DNA of 64,000 bases from Lachancea dasiensis (Eukaryota > Ascomycota > Saccharomycetes > Saccharomycetales > Saccharomycetaceae), in contig LT598455.1 in NCBI GenBank assembly GCA_900074725.1, positions 1,241,802-1,305,801 on the forward strand. Reading direction: 5' to 3'. Of the stretch, positions 1 through 9,212 are shown piece after piece. The notes under the pieces were generated by a model, which saw only the letters and a list, made by a program, of their open reading frames with translations, did not search any database and was not told where the DNA came from. How positions within the stretch are numbered: position 1 is the stretch's first letter; each line of letters opens with the position of its first letter. The position numbers were made by a program, and so were the translations under genes.

Positions 1-137
1 CCGAGGAAGATCCTATCTTACCCCAATCGTATTGCTGATAGCCTTCGAAATGGAACAAAGTTAGTAATGATAGCAAATTTTGGATTCAATTGATGGATAA
101 ACTTACCAGCATCTAGTCTAAATAGTCTGGTACTCAT
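1..137 (-). CDS. PMI40: Mannose-6-phosphate isomerase, 5' end only, spliced (cut by window edge)
   Basis: Only the first two exons' start is visible. Exon 1 (137-107) encodes MSTRLFRLDAG, and exon 2 (42-1) continues in frame with YQQYDWGKIGSSS and runs off the left edge. The joined peptide closely matches the start of yeast Pmi40, the zinc-dependent cytosolic enzyme that interconverts fructose-6-phosphate and mannose-6-phosphate and feeds GDP-mannose for glycosylation and cell wall. The intron has a GTAAGT donor, a TACTAAC branch point and an AG acceptor. S. cerevisiae PMI40 is also interrupted near its start. It is divergent from the p25-like gene across a 177-bp shared promoter, and the YER003C-YER005W order is kept. 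The catalytic domain lies outside the window. Confidence 0.93.
43..106 (-). other. Spliceosomal intron of PMI40
   Basis: This 64-nt intron has donor GTAAGT at 106-101, a perfect TACTAAC branch point at 66-60 and an acceptor AG at 44-43. The branch point lies about 16 nt from the acceptor. Splicing joins G|GC to give a glycine codon and keeps the reading frame into conserved Pmi40 sequence. Confidence 0.92.
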
Positions 138-153
138 ATTCTTGTTCGTTAAG

Positions 154-182
154 GTGTTTGTTGACGTGTTTGTTGACGTGTT
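154..182. repeat. 12-bp tandem repeat in the PMI40/p25 divergent promoter
   Basis: The unit GTGTTTGTTGAC occurs twice in tandem (154-165 and 166-177), followed by a partial third copy. It lies between two divergent start codons, so it could act as a duplicated regulator site. No specific factor is assigned. Confidence 0.6.
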
Positions 183-314
183 ATTAGTTAGTTGTCTTGT
201 ATCGTCAAAATATAGCCAATTATATATCCGTTACACGTTTCCAACGAATGTCACGTTTGTATCAACTCAAAGGAAACTGTCCATAATGCAAATCAGAAAG
301 GGCTAGCTCATTGC

Positions 315-926
315 ATGATGGACTCCGGTAATGATTGGATCCAGACGAGGTCTGGTTCCCGAATCTCCAGACGTGCTCAAATTCGTGGCCAGAATAAGGT
401 CATCCTAGCCGGCATGTGTGTGCTTTCAGACCATTGCACACTGAAAGGTGACGTCCCGTTGAGAAGCAAAGTGGCCGCTGCCATCTCTATGGGAGAATTC
501 TGCATTATTGAGAAAGGTTGCTGGTTGGAGCCTCCGCAGATTGGTCATAAAAGTTTAAAAGGAAATGTTTCACAAGAGGAGATCACGGCCGTCCACGGTT
601 CTTTAACCCTGGGCTCATTCGTGCTGTTGAGAGAGAATTGCAAAATTCAGTGCAGCCAAATTGGAAGAAGTGTCGTTGTGGGCCATAACGCGTTGTTGTC
701 TCTTGGTTGTGAGATCGGAGATGTGGTTATTGTAGACCCACACGTAAAAGTACCAGCAAAGTCTAAAATTCCGTCATTCTCGAGAGTACGTCAGCACGCA
801 AGATTCAAGGACGCTGTTGAGTTGAGTATTTTGCCCAATGGCTTCCGAAAGTGCATCGAGACATGGTGTAAATTCGAATATCTGGGCATACCTGTCGACG
901 TTGATGAGATTCTATCAGATAATTGA
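315..926 (+). CDS. Dynactin p25-like subunit (DCTN5 family, left-handed beta-helix)
   Basis: The 203-residue protein aligns by eye with DCTN5/p25. Its N-terminus (WIQTRSGSRISRRAQIRGQN, then VILAG...LKGDV) follows the p25 pattern of an ETASGNKVSR-like segment and then hexapeptide-repeat turns. About residues 25-160 show the spaced I/V/L-G/N periodicity of a left-handed beta-helix. In other fungi and animals p25 sits at the pointed end of dynactin and helps load cargo on dynein. I know of no p25 in S. cerevisiae, where FMP52 occupies the corresponding interval, so this looks like a subunit retained here and lost there. Two ATGs in tandem (315, 318) are possible starts. A bacterial-type gamma-carbonic-anhydrase relative is the main alternative, but the N-terminal match argues against it. 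Confidence 0.78.
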   Translation: MMDSGNDWIQTRSGSRISRRAQIRGQNKVILAGMCVLSDHCTLKGDVPLRSKVAAAISMGEFCIIEKGCWLEPPQIGHKSLKGNVSQEEITAVHGSLTLGSFVLLRENCKIQCSQIGRSVVVGHNALLSLGCEIGDVVIVDPHVKVPAKSKIPSFSRVRQHARFKDAVELSILPNGFRKCIETWCKFEYLGIPVDVDEILSDN

Positions 927-1184
927 GATCTGCCTCCAAGGCCAACCAGATCAGAAACTGTACAAAAGGCTTTCTTTGAAGTTCAATTCATATGAGCTTC
1001 TTGTGATGAGCAATGGAACAACAGAAGCCTTTGTAAGTCATGTACCATCCTAGCGCTTAATTAGTTATCATTTTGTTCGTTTTCTGACGCCATTTATTTT
1101 TACAATTCCTATCTAAGCATCCGGATAATATCATAGAGTGTTTCAAGCAACATAAGAAAGATCCAGCTTAGCTTCTCGACTCCA

Positions 1185-3158
1185 ATGCTCATTTCACCGG
1201 CTGCAAGTACTCCGGCAGAAAAGTTCGGGGTTGTAATTGATGCAGGTTCCTCCGGATCCAGAGCCTATGTGTACAGGTGGCTGGATTCCCAAGGTGTGTC
1301 TGCTCAGGCGAGCTCAAGAGATAAGTACTCCGTTCCAAAGATTCACTTGGATAAAGAATGGTCGCAAAAATCATCTCCAGGTCTATCGTCGTTTGCCAAA
1401 AATCCGGAATCTGCCTATTCTAGCCATATTCGCCCTCTGCTAGAATTCGCTGAGCAAATCATCCCCAAAGAACACGTCAGCTCGACACCTGTTTTCGTTC
1501 AAGCAACTGCAGGGATGAGACTTCTGCCCAAAAAAAAGAGAAATGCGATTTTGAATAACCTTTGTACAGACCTGGCACATTCTTCCAATTTCCTTCTGGA
1601 AGATTGCAGTTCCCAAATTCAGGTAATTGATGGAGAAACTGAAGGGCTTTACGGGTGGATAGGCCTCAATTATCTGATGGGTAACTTCGATAAATTCAAT
1701 TCATCTGAACTTAGCCATAGCTCGTCTGGCTTCATGGATATGGGTGGCGCTTCTGCTCAGATCGCCTTTGTGCCAAGTAGCCTCCAGGAGGTGCAGAAGC
1801 ATGACGATGACATGTCTACTATCACACTGAGAAGTGTCAACGGCGAATCCCAAACATGGAGAGTTTTCGTAAGTACGTGGCTGGGATTTGGAGCAAATCA
1901 AGCTAGAACTCGGTATCTGGCTCAGTTAGTGAACAGTCTACCTGAAAATACAAATGATGAAGACGATGATGATTACAATACGCGAAAGCTGGTCGACCCG
2001 TGCATGCTGAAGGGATCAAGAACTGAGTTTGAATACAAGGACGTTGATTTTGAGGTTATAGGCTCAGGAAATTATGCGCACTGTTCCAAATCCATCTTCC
2101 CTTTGCTTATGAAAGATTTACCCTGCCGAGAAGAGCCATGTCTGTTTAATGGGGTACACTCTCCAGCCATTGATTTCTACAATGACAAGTTTATTGGAAC
2201 CTCAGAATTTTGGTACACGGCAAATGATGTATTTGAAGTTGGAGGAGAGTACAACTTCCATGATTTCAGTCAAAAAGTGAAGGAGTTTTGCGAGACAGAT
2301 TGGGGTGAGGTCCAGGCCCTTAGCGACTCAGGTAAATATAATGGCATATCGACCAAATTACTTTTGGATTCCTGCTTCAAAGCTAACTGGATTCTCTCAG
2401 TTCTTCACGAAGGATTCGAGATGCCTCGGGTGGGGATTGAAGTCTCAGATCAGGAAAAACCAAAAGATGATACTAAAGACGTAGTTGCTGCTGCAGTGGC
2501 TTTCCAGAGTTCTGACTCTGTTGATGGTTATGAGCTCTCGTGGACTTTAGGAAAAATTGTAATGTATGCCTGTTCTTTAGTCGCCACTCAGAAACATAGC
2601 AGCGCGGTTGGTATCATGCCAAGTGAAAATGATATAAGGAACTTCAATAAAAAGTTCATAGCAGGGTCGATCAATAAGCCGGTGGGCAGCGACAACACTG
2701 TGGTCAAAAATGTTTTACCTCCCTGGTATACATTCCTCCTGCTGTTTCTTCTTGGAGCCATCTTCATATTGTTGGGACGAAACTATTCGAGGAAGAATCT
2801 GCCATCCGCAATCTCTTTAAGCATGATGGCCAACAAAATCCGCGCGAAATTCACAAAGTGGAAGTATTCAGCTCTTGCTCCAGGAGATCCATTGTGCAGT
2901 CTCGAAGAGGGTCGTTACGCCAGACTGGGGCGTACTAGTGACGAAAGGGAGGGCGTACAAGTACGAAGTCGCAGCATGCTCAATTTAGATGGCGCCGGAA
3001 AATCTTCCATTGAGCACTACAAAATGAACGAGCGAACTTCAGCTAATGGAAAGCATGATGCAGAACGGTTTCAATTGCGAACGGCGTTTTCTTTGGCTGA
3101 CTTCAGCAAGATAATGAATCCTAGCGGCATAGGGAAAAAGAGCCGAGCCTTCAGTTAA
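1185..3158 (+). CDS. YND1: Golgi apyrase (GDA1/CD39 nucleoside di/triphosphatase)
   Basis: This 657-residue protein matches Ynd1 over its whole length (630 aa in S. cerevisiae). Apyrase conserved regions are visible in order: VVIDAGSSGSR (about 16-26), FVQATAGMRLLP, GETEGLYGWIGLNYLMG and GFMDMGGASAQIAF. They bind nucleotide phosphate and provide the catalytic acid. A single hydrophobic segment at about 513-531 (PWYTFLLLFLLGAIFILLG) anchors the enzyme, leaving a cytosolic tail of about 125 residues that ends in a conserved AFSLADFSK motif. Ynd1 breaks down NDPs in the Golgi lumen to the NMPs exchanged for nucleotide sugars during glycosylation, and its tail binds regulators in S. cerevisiae. 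There is no signal peptide, consistent with an N-terminus translocated through the TM segment. Confidence 0.96.
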   Translation: MLISPAASTPAEKFGVVIDAGSSGSRAYVYRWLDSQGVSAQASSRDKYSVPKIHLDKEWSQKSSPGLSSFAKNPESAYSSHIRPLLEFAEQIIPKEHVSSTPVFVQATAGMRLLPKKKRNAILNNLCTDLAHSSNFLLEDCSSQIQVIDGETEGLYGWIGLNYLMGNFDKFNSSELSHSSSGFMDMGGASAQIAFVPSSLQEVQKHDDDMSTITLRSVNGESQTWRVFVSTWLGFGANQARTRYLAQLVNSLPENTNDEDDDDYNTRKLVDPCMLKGSRTEFEYKDVDFEVIGSGNYAHCSKSIFPLLMKDLPCREEPCLFNGVHSPAIDFYNDKFIGTSEFWYTANDVFEVGGEYNFHDFSQKVKEFCETDWGEVQALSDSGKYNGISTKLLLDSCFKANWILSVLHEGFEMPRVGIEVSDQEKPKDDTKDVVAAAVAFQSSDSVDGYELSWTLGKIVMYACSLVATQKHSSAVGIMPSENDIRNFNKKFIAGSINKPVGSDNTVVKNVLPPWYTFLLLFLLGAIFILLGRNYSRKNLPSAISLSMMANKIRAKFTKWKYSALAPGDPLCSLEEGRYARLGRTSDEREGVQVRSRSMLNLDGAGKSSIEHYKMNERTSANGKHDAERFQLRTAFSLADFSKIMNPSGIGKKSRAFS

Positions 3159-3319
3159 AAAAATTGGATGTAAACGTTATTAATGAATTAAAAGACATAC
3201 TATACCTTATAGTGATTGAGGTTTTTCATAAGTCTCAGTAATTTGATGGCTGAAATTGTGTCATGAACATGGGAAGGCCCATTGCGAGTGAGTAAACGAA
3301 CGAATTTAGGTCGGAGGCT

Positions 3320-4393
3320 CTAGTCAGATGCCTTTTCGAGCTTATCGCTGACCTTTGACAGGCTATCCAAATTGATTTTTCCGGAAGTGATCAACTGAGG
3401 GTCCACTACCTTATCTCTATACTCATAAAGTATTTTGTAGCCACCTTTTATCGTTCCCTCTGTTACTTGCAGTGTATGAGACACTTGGGTGGCAGAGATG
3501 TTCACCTTAAACAGCTGGATAGCCAGATAGATGGCAGAAGCTGCGATAGTGATAGGTGACTTACCGGCCAAGACATTAATATCTTTGGAATGCTTGGCAG
3601 TATACTCAGCCGCATTGGCAATTTGAACTGGGAGACCCAAATGTGAACAAAATCTGGGGATAAAAGTTTCCGCCGACGTTTGACCCGACGAAATTGTAGT
3701 TGTATCAATATTTGCAAAACCGTTGGCGTTCTTTTCCCTCAGAATATTCTTTATGATGCTAAAAGTTTTCCCAATTTCTTTCTTTCTGACGTTGGTTAAA
3801 GACAAAATTTCCTTGAAGGATCTTCCAACCTCAGCTCTTCGACACCCTACTAGGATAACGGATGCCATGATACTCTCCTGGGACTTGCCCTTCAATGCTC
3901 GTTCCTCGTAACAGATTTTGTATGCTTCCTTAGCACAGTCTTTCACGATCTTTGGCAGTTCCGCTGCATCACACATCATGGTGATCCTGGCGTAGGCCGC
4001 TTGTAGTTCGTTATCCTTCTTGTCGACTATACTCTTACTCTGGGCACGGCTCAGGTCACGCATGAGCTTAATATCGCTACCCTGGGCCTGGCCTATTCTT
4101 GTAGACAAGTGGTTGCCGTCCAAAAGTGGATTAGAGGCCTCACCAACACGGCTAGGATCGTCACCATTTTGGTCGTCATTTGAAAATGTACGCCATTCGG
4201 AACGTGTATCCACTATCCTATCGGAAAGGACCAAACCGCACAGAGCACAAACAACGTCCCCCTCGCTAAAACGCTCCGCAACTTTTGGCGGATACACCTT
4301 ACACTCCGGGCATGATACAACTATGTTTAAGTTGGGCCCCCTTCTCCGTGCTGATGCAGCGGCATTCGCAGAAGCAGCTGTGGGTAGCGACAT
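3320..4393 (-). CDS. SUA7: Transcription factor TFIIB
   Basis: This 357-residue protein is close to the 345 aa of S. cerevisiae Sua7. The N-terminal zinc ribbon has CPEC (28-31) and CALC (49-52). It is followed by the B-reader/B-finger [10 protein letters not shown] (65-74), which helps set the transcription start site in yeast. Two cyclin folds fill the rest (about 125-330), the second including [19 protein letters not shown] bridges TBP-DNA and RNA polymerase II. The extended Ala-rich N-terminus ([15 protein letters not shown]) is unusual and probably disordered. It is YPR086W in S. cerevisiae, so its place between YND1 and NUG1 is a local gene-order difference. It is divergent from NUG1. 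Confidence 0.97.
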   Translation of the reverse strand: MSLPTAASANAAASARRRGPNLNIVVSCPECKVYPPKVAERFSEGDVVCALCGLVLSDRIVDTRSEWRTFSNDDQNGDDPSRVGEASNPLLDGNHLSTRIGQAQGSDIKLMRDLSRAQSKSIVDKKDNELQAAYARITMMCDAAELPKIVKDCAKEAYKICYEERALKGKSQESIMASVILVGCRRAEVGRSFKEILSLTNVRKKEIGKTFSIIKNILREKNANGFANIDTTTISSGQTSAETFIPRFCSHLGLPVQIANAAEYTAKHSKDINVLAGKSPITIAASAIYLAIQLFKVNISATQVSHTLQVTEGTIKGGYKILYEYRDKVVDPQLITSGKINLDSLSKVSDKLEKASD

Positions 4394-4802
4394 TAGGCAC
4401 TTGAAAGAACAATAGAGCAGACGAAGTGGTTGTTTCAGGGAAATTTAGAGAAAAAACTCTCAAAACGGGCCGATAGCTAGCAACTTCACTAGGTTTCCAA
4501 AGATATCAGTCCTCCACTCAAAAACTCAGTGCTCCTTAACCACTTGAAGGTGTGTCGGATGTTGCGTTGGTCCTTTCCACCGCTATAATAATGGTTGGCA
4601 TTTATCATCCATCTCTTGAACTTGTCAGTTCATTTGAATCCTTCAATCACGTGCTATGTAATAGAGACCACTGGCTGAAAAATTTTAAGAACAGGCTATT
4701 ATTTAAAGCTCATCTCATCTCATCTCATCTCATCGCATCAACTCGCGTCAGTTCTGAAACAGTTACTCGGTGTGAGGAAAACTATAAGTTAAGTAACGCA
4801 GT
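4394..4802. promoter_or_regulatory. SUA7-NUG1 divergent promoter with RRPE, PAC array and Cbf1-type site
   Basis: The interval of about 410 bp holds a TCACGTG E-box (4647-4653), a perfect RRPE TGAAAAATTTT (4676-4686), and five tandem CTCAT pentamers (4709-4733) that run into ATCTCATCGC (4727-4736), the reverse complement of the PAC consensus GCGATGAGAT. RRPE plus PAC is the established signature of ribosome-biogenesis genes in this family. It sits 66-127 bp upstream of NUG1, a 60S assembly GTPase. No gene is seen inside the interval. Confidence 0.85.
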
Positions 4803-6377
4803 ATGAAGGTCAGAAAGAAGCAGTCGAAGAGAACGTCCACGAGGATGAGAGAAGGGATCAAAAAGAAGGCCGCCGCTCAACACCGGAAAGAGAGAAAGCA
4901 GGCTAAGAAGGACGTTACGTGGAAGTCGAATAAGAAGGATCCCGGTATTCCAGCCAGTTTTCCTTATAAAGGAAAGATTCTAGAGGCTATTGAAACTCGG
5001 AGACAACAGGAACTAGAAGACAAGGAGGCTAAGAGGCAGGAAAGGCTCAACGCCAAGAGACAGGCGGTGGAAAACGGAGAAGTTTCTATGGATGACGACA
5101 TGGATGCAGAACACGATGAAGGTAGTAATGGTTTGGCAGCTCTTATGGAGTCTGCACAACAGGCGGCTGCAGAGTACAATAATGGAGTAGGCCAGCATGC
5201 ACCTGAGCAGCAAGACGAAGAACCACATGACGTTGTGGAGTATGACATCGACTTCTATGCCAATGATGATGATGACGAAGATGCTGAGGTCTCCAGTTCT
5301 GAACTAGACAAATCTAGAAAGGCATACGACAAGATCTTCAAGACCGTCGTTGACGCCTCCGATGTAGTTCTGTATGTTCTTGATGCCCGCGATCCCGAGG
5401 GTACCCGTTCCAGGAAAGTAGAAGAAGCAGTTCTCCAGAGTCAGGGCAAGAGACTCATTTTGATTCTGAACAAAATTGACTTGGTCCCTCCTTTCGTATT
5501 AGAGCAGTGGATGGCATTTTTAAAGTCCAGTTTTCCTACGATTCCCCTGAGAGCGGCGCCTGGGGCTACCAACGCTTCCTCATTCAACAAAAAGCTTACA
5601 CAAAGCGGTACCGCTAGTGCACTACTAGAGAGTTTGAAGACGTACGCGAACAACTCCAATTTCAAGAGGTCGATTGTTGTTGGTGTTATTGGGTATCCCA
5701 ACGTTGGCAAGTCTTCGGTTATTAATGCGTTGACCTCTCGTAGAGGAGGATTTTCAAAAGTTTGTCCTGTTGGTAACCAAGCTGGTGTAACTACCTCGTT
5801 GCGTGAGGTGAAGATTGACAATAAACTAAAGATTTTGGACTCTCCAGGTATATGCTTCCCAAGTGAAACTGGAAAGAAATCCAGGAAAGAACAGGAAGCC
5901 GAGCTGGCACTTCTCAACGCCCTCCCTCCTAAGTACATTGTCGACCCGTATCCTGCTATTCTTATGATGGTTAAAAGACTGTCGAAATCGGAAGAAATGA
6001 CTGAGGCTTTCAAAAAGCTTTATGAGCTACCTCCAATTCCAGCAAGTGACGCCGACACATTTACCAAACATTTTCTCATTCACGTCGCTCGTAAGAGGGG
6101 TAGGATTGGTAAAGGTGGTGTCCCAAATTTAAGCAGTGCCGGTATATCGGTACTAAACGACTGGAGAGATGGCAAAATTCTAGGCTGGGTTTTGCCAAAC
6201 TCCTCAAAGGATACGGCCACGAAAGCAGCTTCTCAGGTGAAAGGTGCAACTTCTACTCAACTTAAGAAGACCGAACAAACTGCCATTGTTAATGAGTGGT
6301 CTAAAGAGTTTGACCTAGACGGTTTGTTTGCATCTTTAGATAATGCCATAGCTGCTGACGATACTGACATGAATTAG
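4803..6377 (+). CDS. NUG1: Nuclear 60S pre-ribosome GTPase
   Basis: This 524-residue protein (520 aa in S. cerevisiae) is a circularly permuted GTPase of the YlqF/YawG class. The basic N-terminus (KVRKKQSKRTSTRMREGIKK) is a nucleolar RNA-binding tail. An acidic linker (about 95-165) follows. The G motifs come in permuted order: LNKIDLV (G4, about 220), then GYPNVGKSS (G1, about 297-305), then DSPG (G3, about 346). Nug1 acts with the helicase Dbp10 in nucleolar/nuclear 60S maturation and export. The RRPE/PAC promoter supports co-regulation with ribosome assembly genes. The ATG at 4803 was chosen because it begins the conserved basic tail. Confidence 0.97.
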   Translation: MKVRKKQSKRTSTRMREGIKKKAAAQHRKERKQAKKDVTWKSNKKDPGIPASFPYKGKILEAIETRRQQELEDKEAKRQERLNAKRQAVENGEVSMDDDMDAEHDEGSNGLAALMESAQQAAAEYNNGVGQHAPEQQDEEPHDVVEYDIDFYANDDDDEDAEVSSSELDKSRKAYDKIFKTVVDASDVVLYVLDARDPEGTRSRKVEEAVLQSQGKRLILILNKIDLVPPFVLEQWMAFLKSSFPTIPLRAAPGATNASSFNKKLTQSGTASALLESLKTYANNSNFKRSIVVGVIGYPNVGKSSVINALTSRRGGFSKVCPVGNQAGVTTSLREVKIDNKLKILDSPGICFPSETGKKSRKEQEAELALLNALPPKYIVDPYPAILMMVKRLSKSEEMTEAFKKLYELPPIPASDADTFTKHFLIHVARKRGRIGKGGVPNLSSAGISVLNDWRDGKILGWVLPNSSKDTATKAASQVKGATSTQLKKTEQTAIVNEWSKEFDLDGLFASLDNAIAADDTDMN

Positions 6378-6596
6378 ACAGCGTGAAAGTAGCATCTATC
6401 ATATATTGTATAGTAGAATAAGTTGAGTTAGGAATTGTATTCAAACTACAGGTTTATTTTATTACGAAAGTCTTTGAAGTGTTCACAATCTTTTAATTCT
6501 TTGACACTTAAAAGACCCCACGCATAATGAAATGATAAGGTCCTTCAAATAAGCTCGAAACGTTCTTCACTCACAAGAAGTCCAAAGAGTAGCTTT

Positions 6597-8093
6597 ATGC
6601 CGCATTTGCCCTGGCCCAGTGTGGGTGACAGATTGTGCGTGGAGGGCCAATTCTGCACTATTCGCTTCGTGGGGGAGATTCCGCAGTGGAAGAGTGAAAA
6701 GGCATACGGTCTAGAATGGGACAACATCACTCGAGGAAAACATTCAGGTGTGGTGGGCGGCGTTAGGTATTTTGAGACCAAGTTCAGAACGTCGGGGTCC
6801 ATTGTCAAAGAGTCTAAGGTAATTGAGGCCATCCATAGAAGATGCACATTTATCGACTCTTTATCCAACGTGTACCTCAGCAAGGCAGGAAAGCATAGGG
6901 ACGTATATTTCGGGTCAAAAAGAGTGGAGATGACAGGATTGGATGTTTTAGATCTAAGAAATGGAGATGTCTCCAGTTTGAAATGTATCAATCTCTCCTA
7001 CAGAAATATTGCAGCAATGGGTGACCTTTCAAAGTTGAGACTGTTAGCGCCTACGCTCAAATCTTTAAAGCAACTGAATCTATCTCACAATTTACTTACT
7101 GATATCAGTCAGGTAATATCACTAATTGGGGGCATAAAAAGCCTCCGAAGCTTAGATATCAGCGGCAACAAGTTCACTGAATTTAAAATTGGAGAAGGAG
7201 ATCGGGTATGGTCTGTAACGGAGTTGTCGGCCAATTGTTGTGAGCTATCGGCGGAAAATATCGAAAAACTTTGCTACGTTTTTCCTGCGCTGCAAACACT
7301 ACAACTTGATGGAAACGGACGTAGTGCTTCTATCGTTTTATCTCAGAATCTTCTTCCAGATTTGTCGGAGCTAAGTCTGGCAAACAACTATTTGGAGGAA
7401 TTCCCTCAGCACTGTGAGAAATCTGCTGTTACCTCGTTGAACTTATCTTACAATCCGATTTCAAGAATCTCACTAAAACGGGCTACCAAAATTAGAACAC
7501 TTGCGATGTCAAACTGTGAATTGAATACGTGGAGCTCAATTGACGCTATTTGCATCACATTTCCTGAATTGACAAATCTTAAAATTAATGACAATCCTAT
7601 TAACACAAAGGGGAGTTCTGACGATGCGTACTTACAAACAATTGGGCGCATAAGAAAACTCCTTTACCTAGACGGCACTTTCATTGCGGAAAAGGAAAAA
7701 CAAGATGCAGAAATTTATCTAATGACTCTTGTTTCGAAGAGTCAGGCCCCAATCAATGAACTAGGAGAGCAATGGCGGTACCTCACAAACAAGCATGGCA
7801 AAATCAGCAGAAAGCCTTCTAGTAATATAATGGGCTCCGGCTTGGCTACTCTGAATCTTAGCATATATTTTGAGGGTAGAAAAATACGGGAAATTGAAGT
7901 TCTTCCATGTTATTCGGTAAGATATCTTAAGAGCATCATTTCGAAATTGGTGACACTATCGATTTTTGATTTCGAACTGAGTCGCATATCTTCAGATGGT
8001 GTAGAACATGAATTCAATTTTGAATTCTCCCCGATAAGCACATTCAGTGTAAAAAATAACGACGTAATAAGCGTGCTACGGACAGGCCGCTGA
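6597..8093 (+). CDS. PAC2: Tubulin-folding cofactor E (alpha-tubulin chaperone)
   Basis: The 498-residue protein (518 aa in S. cerevisiae) has an N-terminal CAP-Gly domain (about 10-70) with AYGLEWDNITRGKHSGVVGG, the usual tubulin C-tail-binding pattern. A run of leucine-rich repeats follows (about 125-355; LKQLNLSHNLLTDI and LRSLDISGNKFTEF are typical), and then a C-terminal ubiquitin-like fold (about 415-498). It is cytosolic and assists alpha-tubulin folding and heterodimer assembly. Its order NUG1-PAC2-TMA20 matches YER006W-YER007W-YER007C-A. It is convergent with TMA20. Confidence 0.95.
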   Translation: MPHLPWPSVGDRLCVEGQFCTIRFVGEIPQWKSEKAYGLEWDNITRGKHSGVVGGVRYFETKFRTSGSIVKESKVIEAIHRRCTFIDSLSNVYLSKAGKHRDVYFGSKRVEMTGLDVLDLRNGDVSSLKCINLSYRNIAAMGDLSKLRLLAPTLKSLKQLNLSHNLLTDISQVISLIGGIKSLRSLDISGNKFTEFKIGEGDRVWSVTELSANCCELSAENIEKLCYVFPALQTLQLDGNGRSASIVLSQNLLPDLSELSLANNYLEEFPQHCEKSAVTSLNLSYNPISRISLKRATKIRTLAMSNCELNTWSSIDAICITFPELTNLKINDNPINTKGSSDDAYLQTIGRIRKLLYLDGTFIAEKEKQDAEIYLMTLVSKSQAPINELGEQWRYLTNKHGKISRKPSSNIMGSGLATLNLSIYFEGRKIREIEVLPCYSVRYLKSIISKLVTLSIFDFELSRISSDGVEHEFNFEFSPISTFSVKNNDVISVLRTGR

Positions 8094-8213
8094 GAGGTTC
8101 TGGCGTCTGACTCTCCTTCTGACAGTTTGCGTACAATATTACGTATATCCATATTTAAAGTGCGATCATTCGCTCAGCGTGGAATACAGTGAAGCTCAAT
8201 GCTAGTGATGCTA

Positions 8214-8842
8214 TTATTCGAGTGCGAAACTCCACAAGTTGTCGCCTAAATGATGCAGAAGCTCCACCCCATGTCCCTTGTTAACGGATTTGATGTCTTC
8301 GGTGCTCATTAATAGCCGTCCCACAGCTAAAGGACTGTCCTTCTTTTCTGCTTTCACAATAACCAAAGCATCGTTCTCAAACCCTGGTGCTTCTGGCAAC
8401 GCAGCACCAGGCGAAGTTAGCCCTGGGCACATAATATTGGCCCCTGACAAAACAAACTTGATAGCACCGCGATCAACCTGAATGGTGGGAAAGGCCTCTG
8501 GAAATTTATGCACAAGTTTCAGAGAAGGAATCAGCTCGTCGAACTTCTGGAAGAAAAGCACCTGCCCGTCGACGCAGTATAATTGAATTTTATCCTCACA
8601 CTTGATTAGTTCGACTTGGCTCTTTTTGGGCACCAATTCATCGATAACAGGCTCGAGCTTGGGGAATTGCCTTACCAGCTTTGACTTCAGCGTACGTTGA
8701 ACTGAGGATTTGACATTGGACCTGGAATGTACGTCTTCTTTGGAAAATCTATGTAAAAGTGAATAAAGGTTAGTAAATAGAGCAACGAAAGACGAGAAGA
8801 CAGCGAACCATGACTAAACATTCGAACATACTTTCTGAACAT
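8214..8842 (-). CDS. TMA20: Ribosome-associated PUA protein (MCT-1 homologue), spliced
   Basis: Exon 1 is 8842-8832 (MFR plus two bases of the next codon) and exon 2 is 8748-8214. Together they encode 181 residues, the same length as S. cerevisiae Tma20. The start MFRKFSKEDVHSRSNVKSS matches the family. A pre-PUA domain fills about 1-90 and the PUA RNA-binding domain about 92-172 (VDRGAIKFVLSGANIMCPG). With Tma22 it forms the MCT-1/DENR-like complex that removes tRNA from and recycles post-termination 40S subunits. S. cerevisiae TMA20 also has an intron near its start. Without the spliced exon no ATG precedes the conserved N-terminus, which decides the model. Confidence 0.95.
8749..8831 (-). 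other. Spliceosomal intron of TMA20
   Basis: This 83-nt intron has donor GTATGT (8831-8826), a perfect TACTAAC branch point (8775-8769) and acceptor TAG (8751-8749). It interrupts the fourth codon (AA|A), and joining restores MFRKFSKEDV. Confidence 0.93.
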
Positions 8843-9212
8843 CAGTTATTGAGATCGATAGCGCTGGACACGTTGTGTTAGTTGGCTCATCGCATTACAA
8901 GCACAGTATGCAGCTCATTTTCATCATTTTTCAATAATTCTCGAGTTAGGGCGTTACCCGAACAGAGATTAGTCTTCCCGTGCTCATTGCTAGATATCCA
9001 TCGATCACCTAGCTACTTCTCAGACTATATTAGCCAAGAGCAGTCAATAGTGCACCAAGCTAGCCGTGTCAACAAAGCAGTTGACTTACAATTACAGAGT
9101 TCTACAAAGTTCGATCGCCAAATCTAAGAATTTGGCGTGTTCTCATGCCTCAGCAATTCTTGGAATGGGTCGAACTAGCGATAGTCTTGTAAGAACATAA
9201 GTACAAACCAGA
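8843..9212. other. Interval between TMA20 promoter and the U4 gene
   Basis: These 370 bp lie upstream of TMA20 and downstream of the 3' end of the U4 RNA gene. They hold the TMA20 promoter and the U4 3'-processing region. An open frame of about 80 codons here has no recognisable similarity or context, and I do not support it as a gene. Confidence 0.6.

Noticed and set aside
8882-9127. 81-codon open frame between TMA20 and U4
   Set aside because: No family similarity; it overlaps the TMA20 promoter and does not continue any neighbouring gene.
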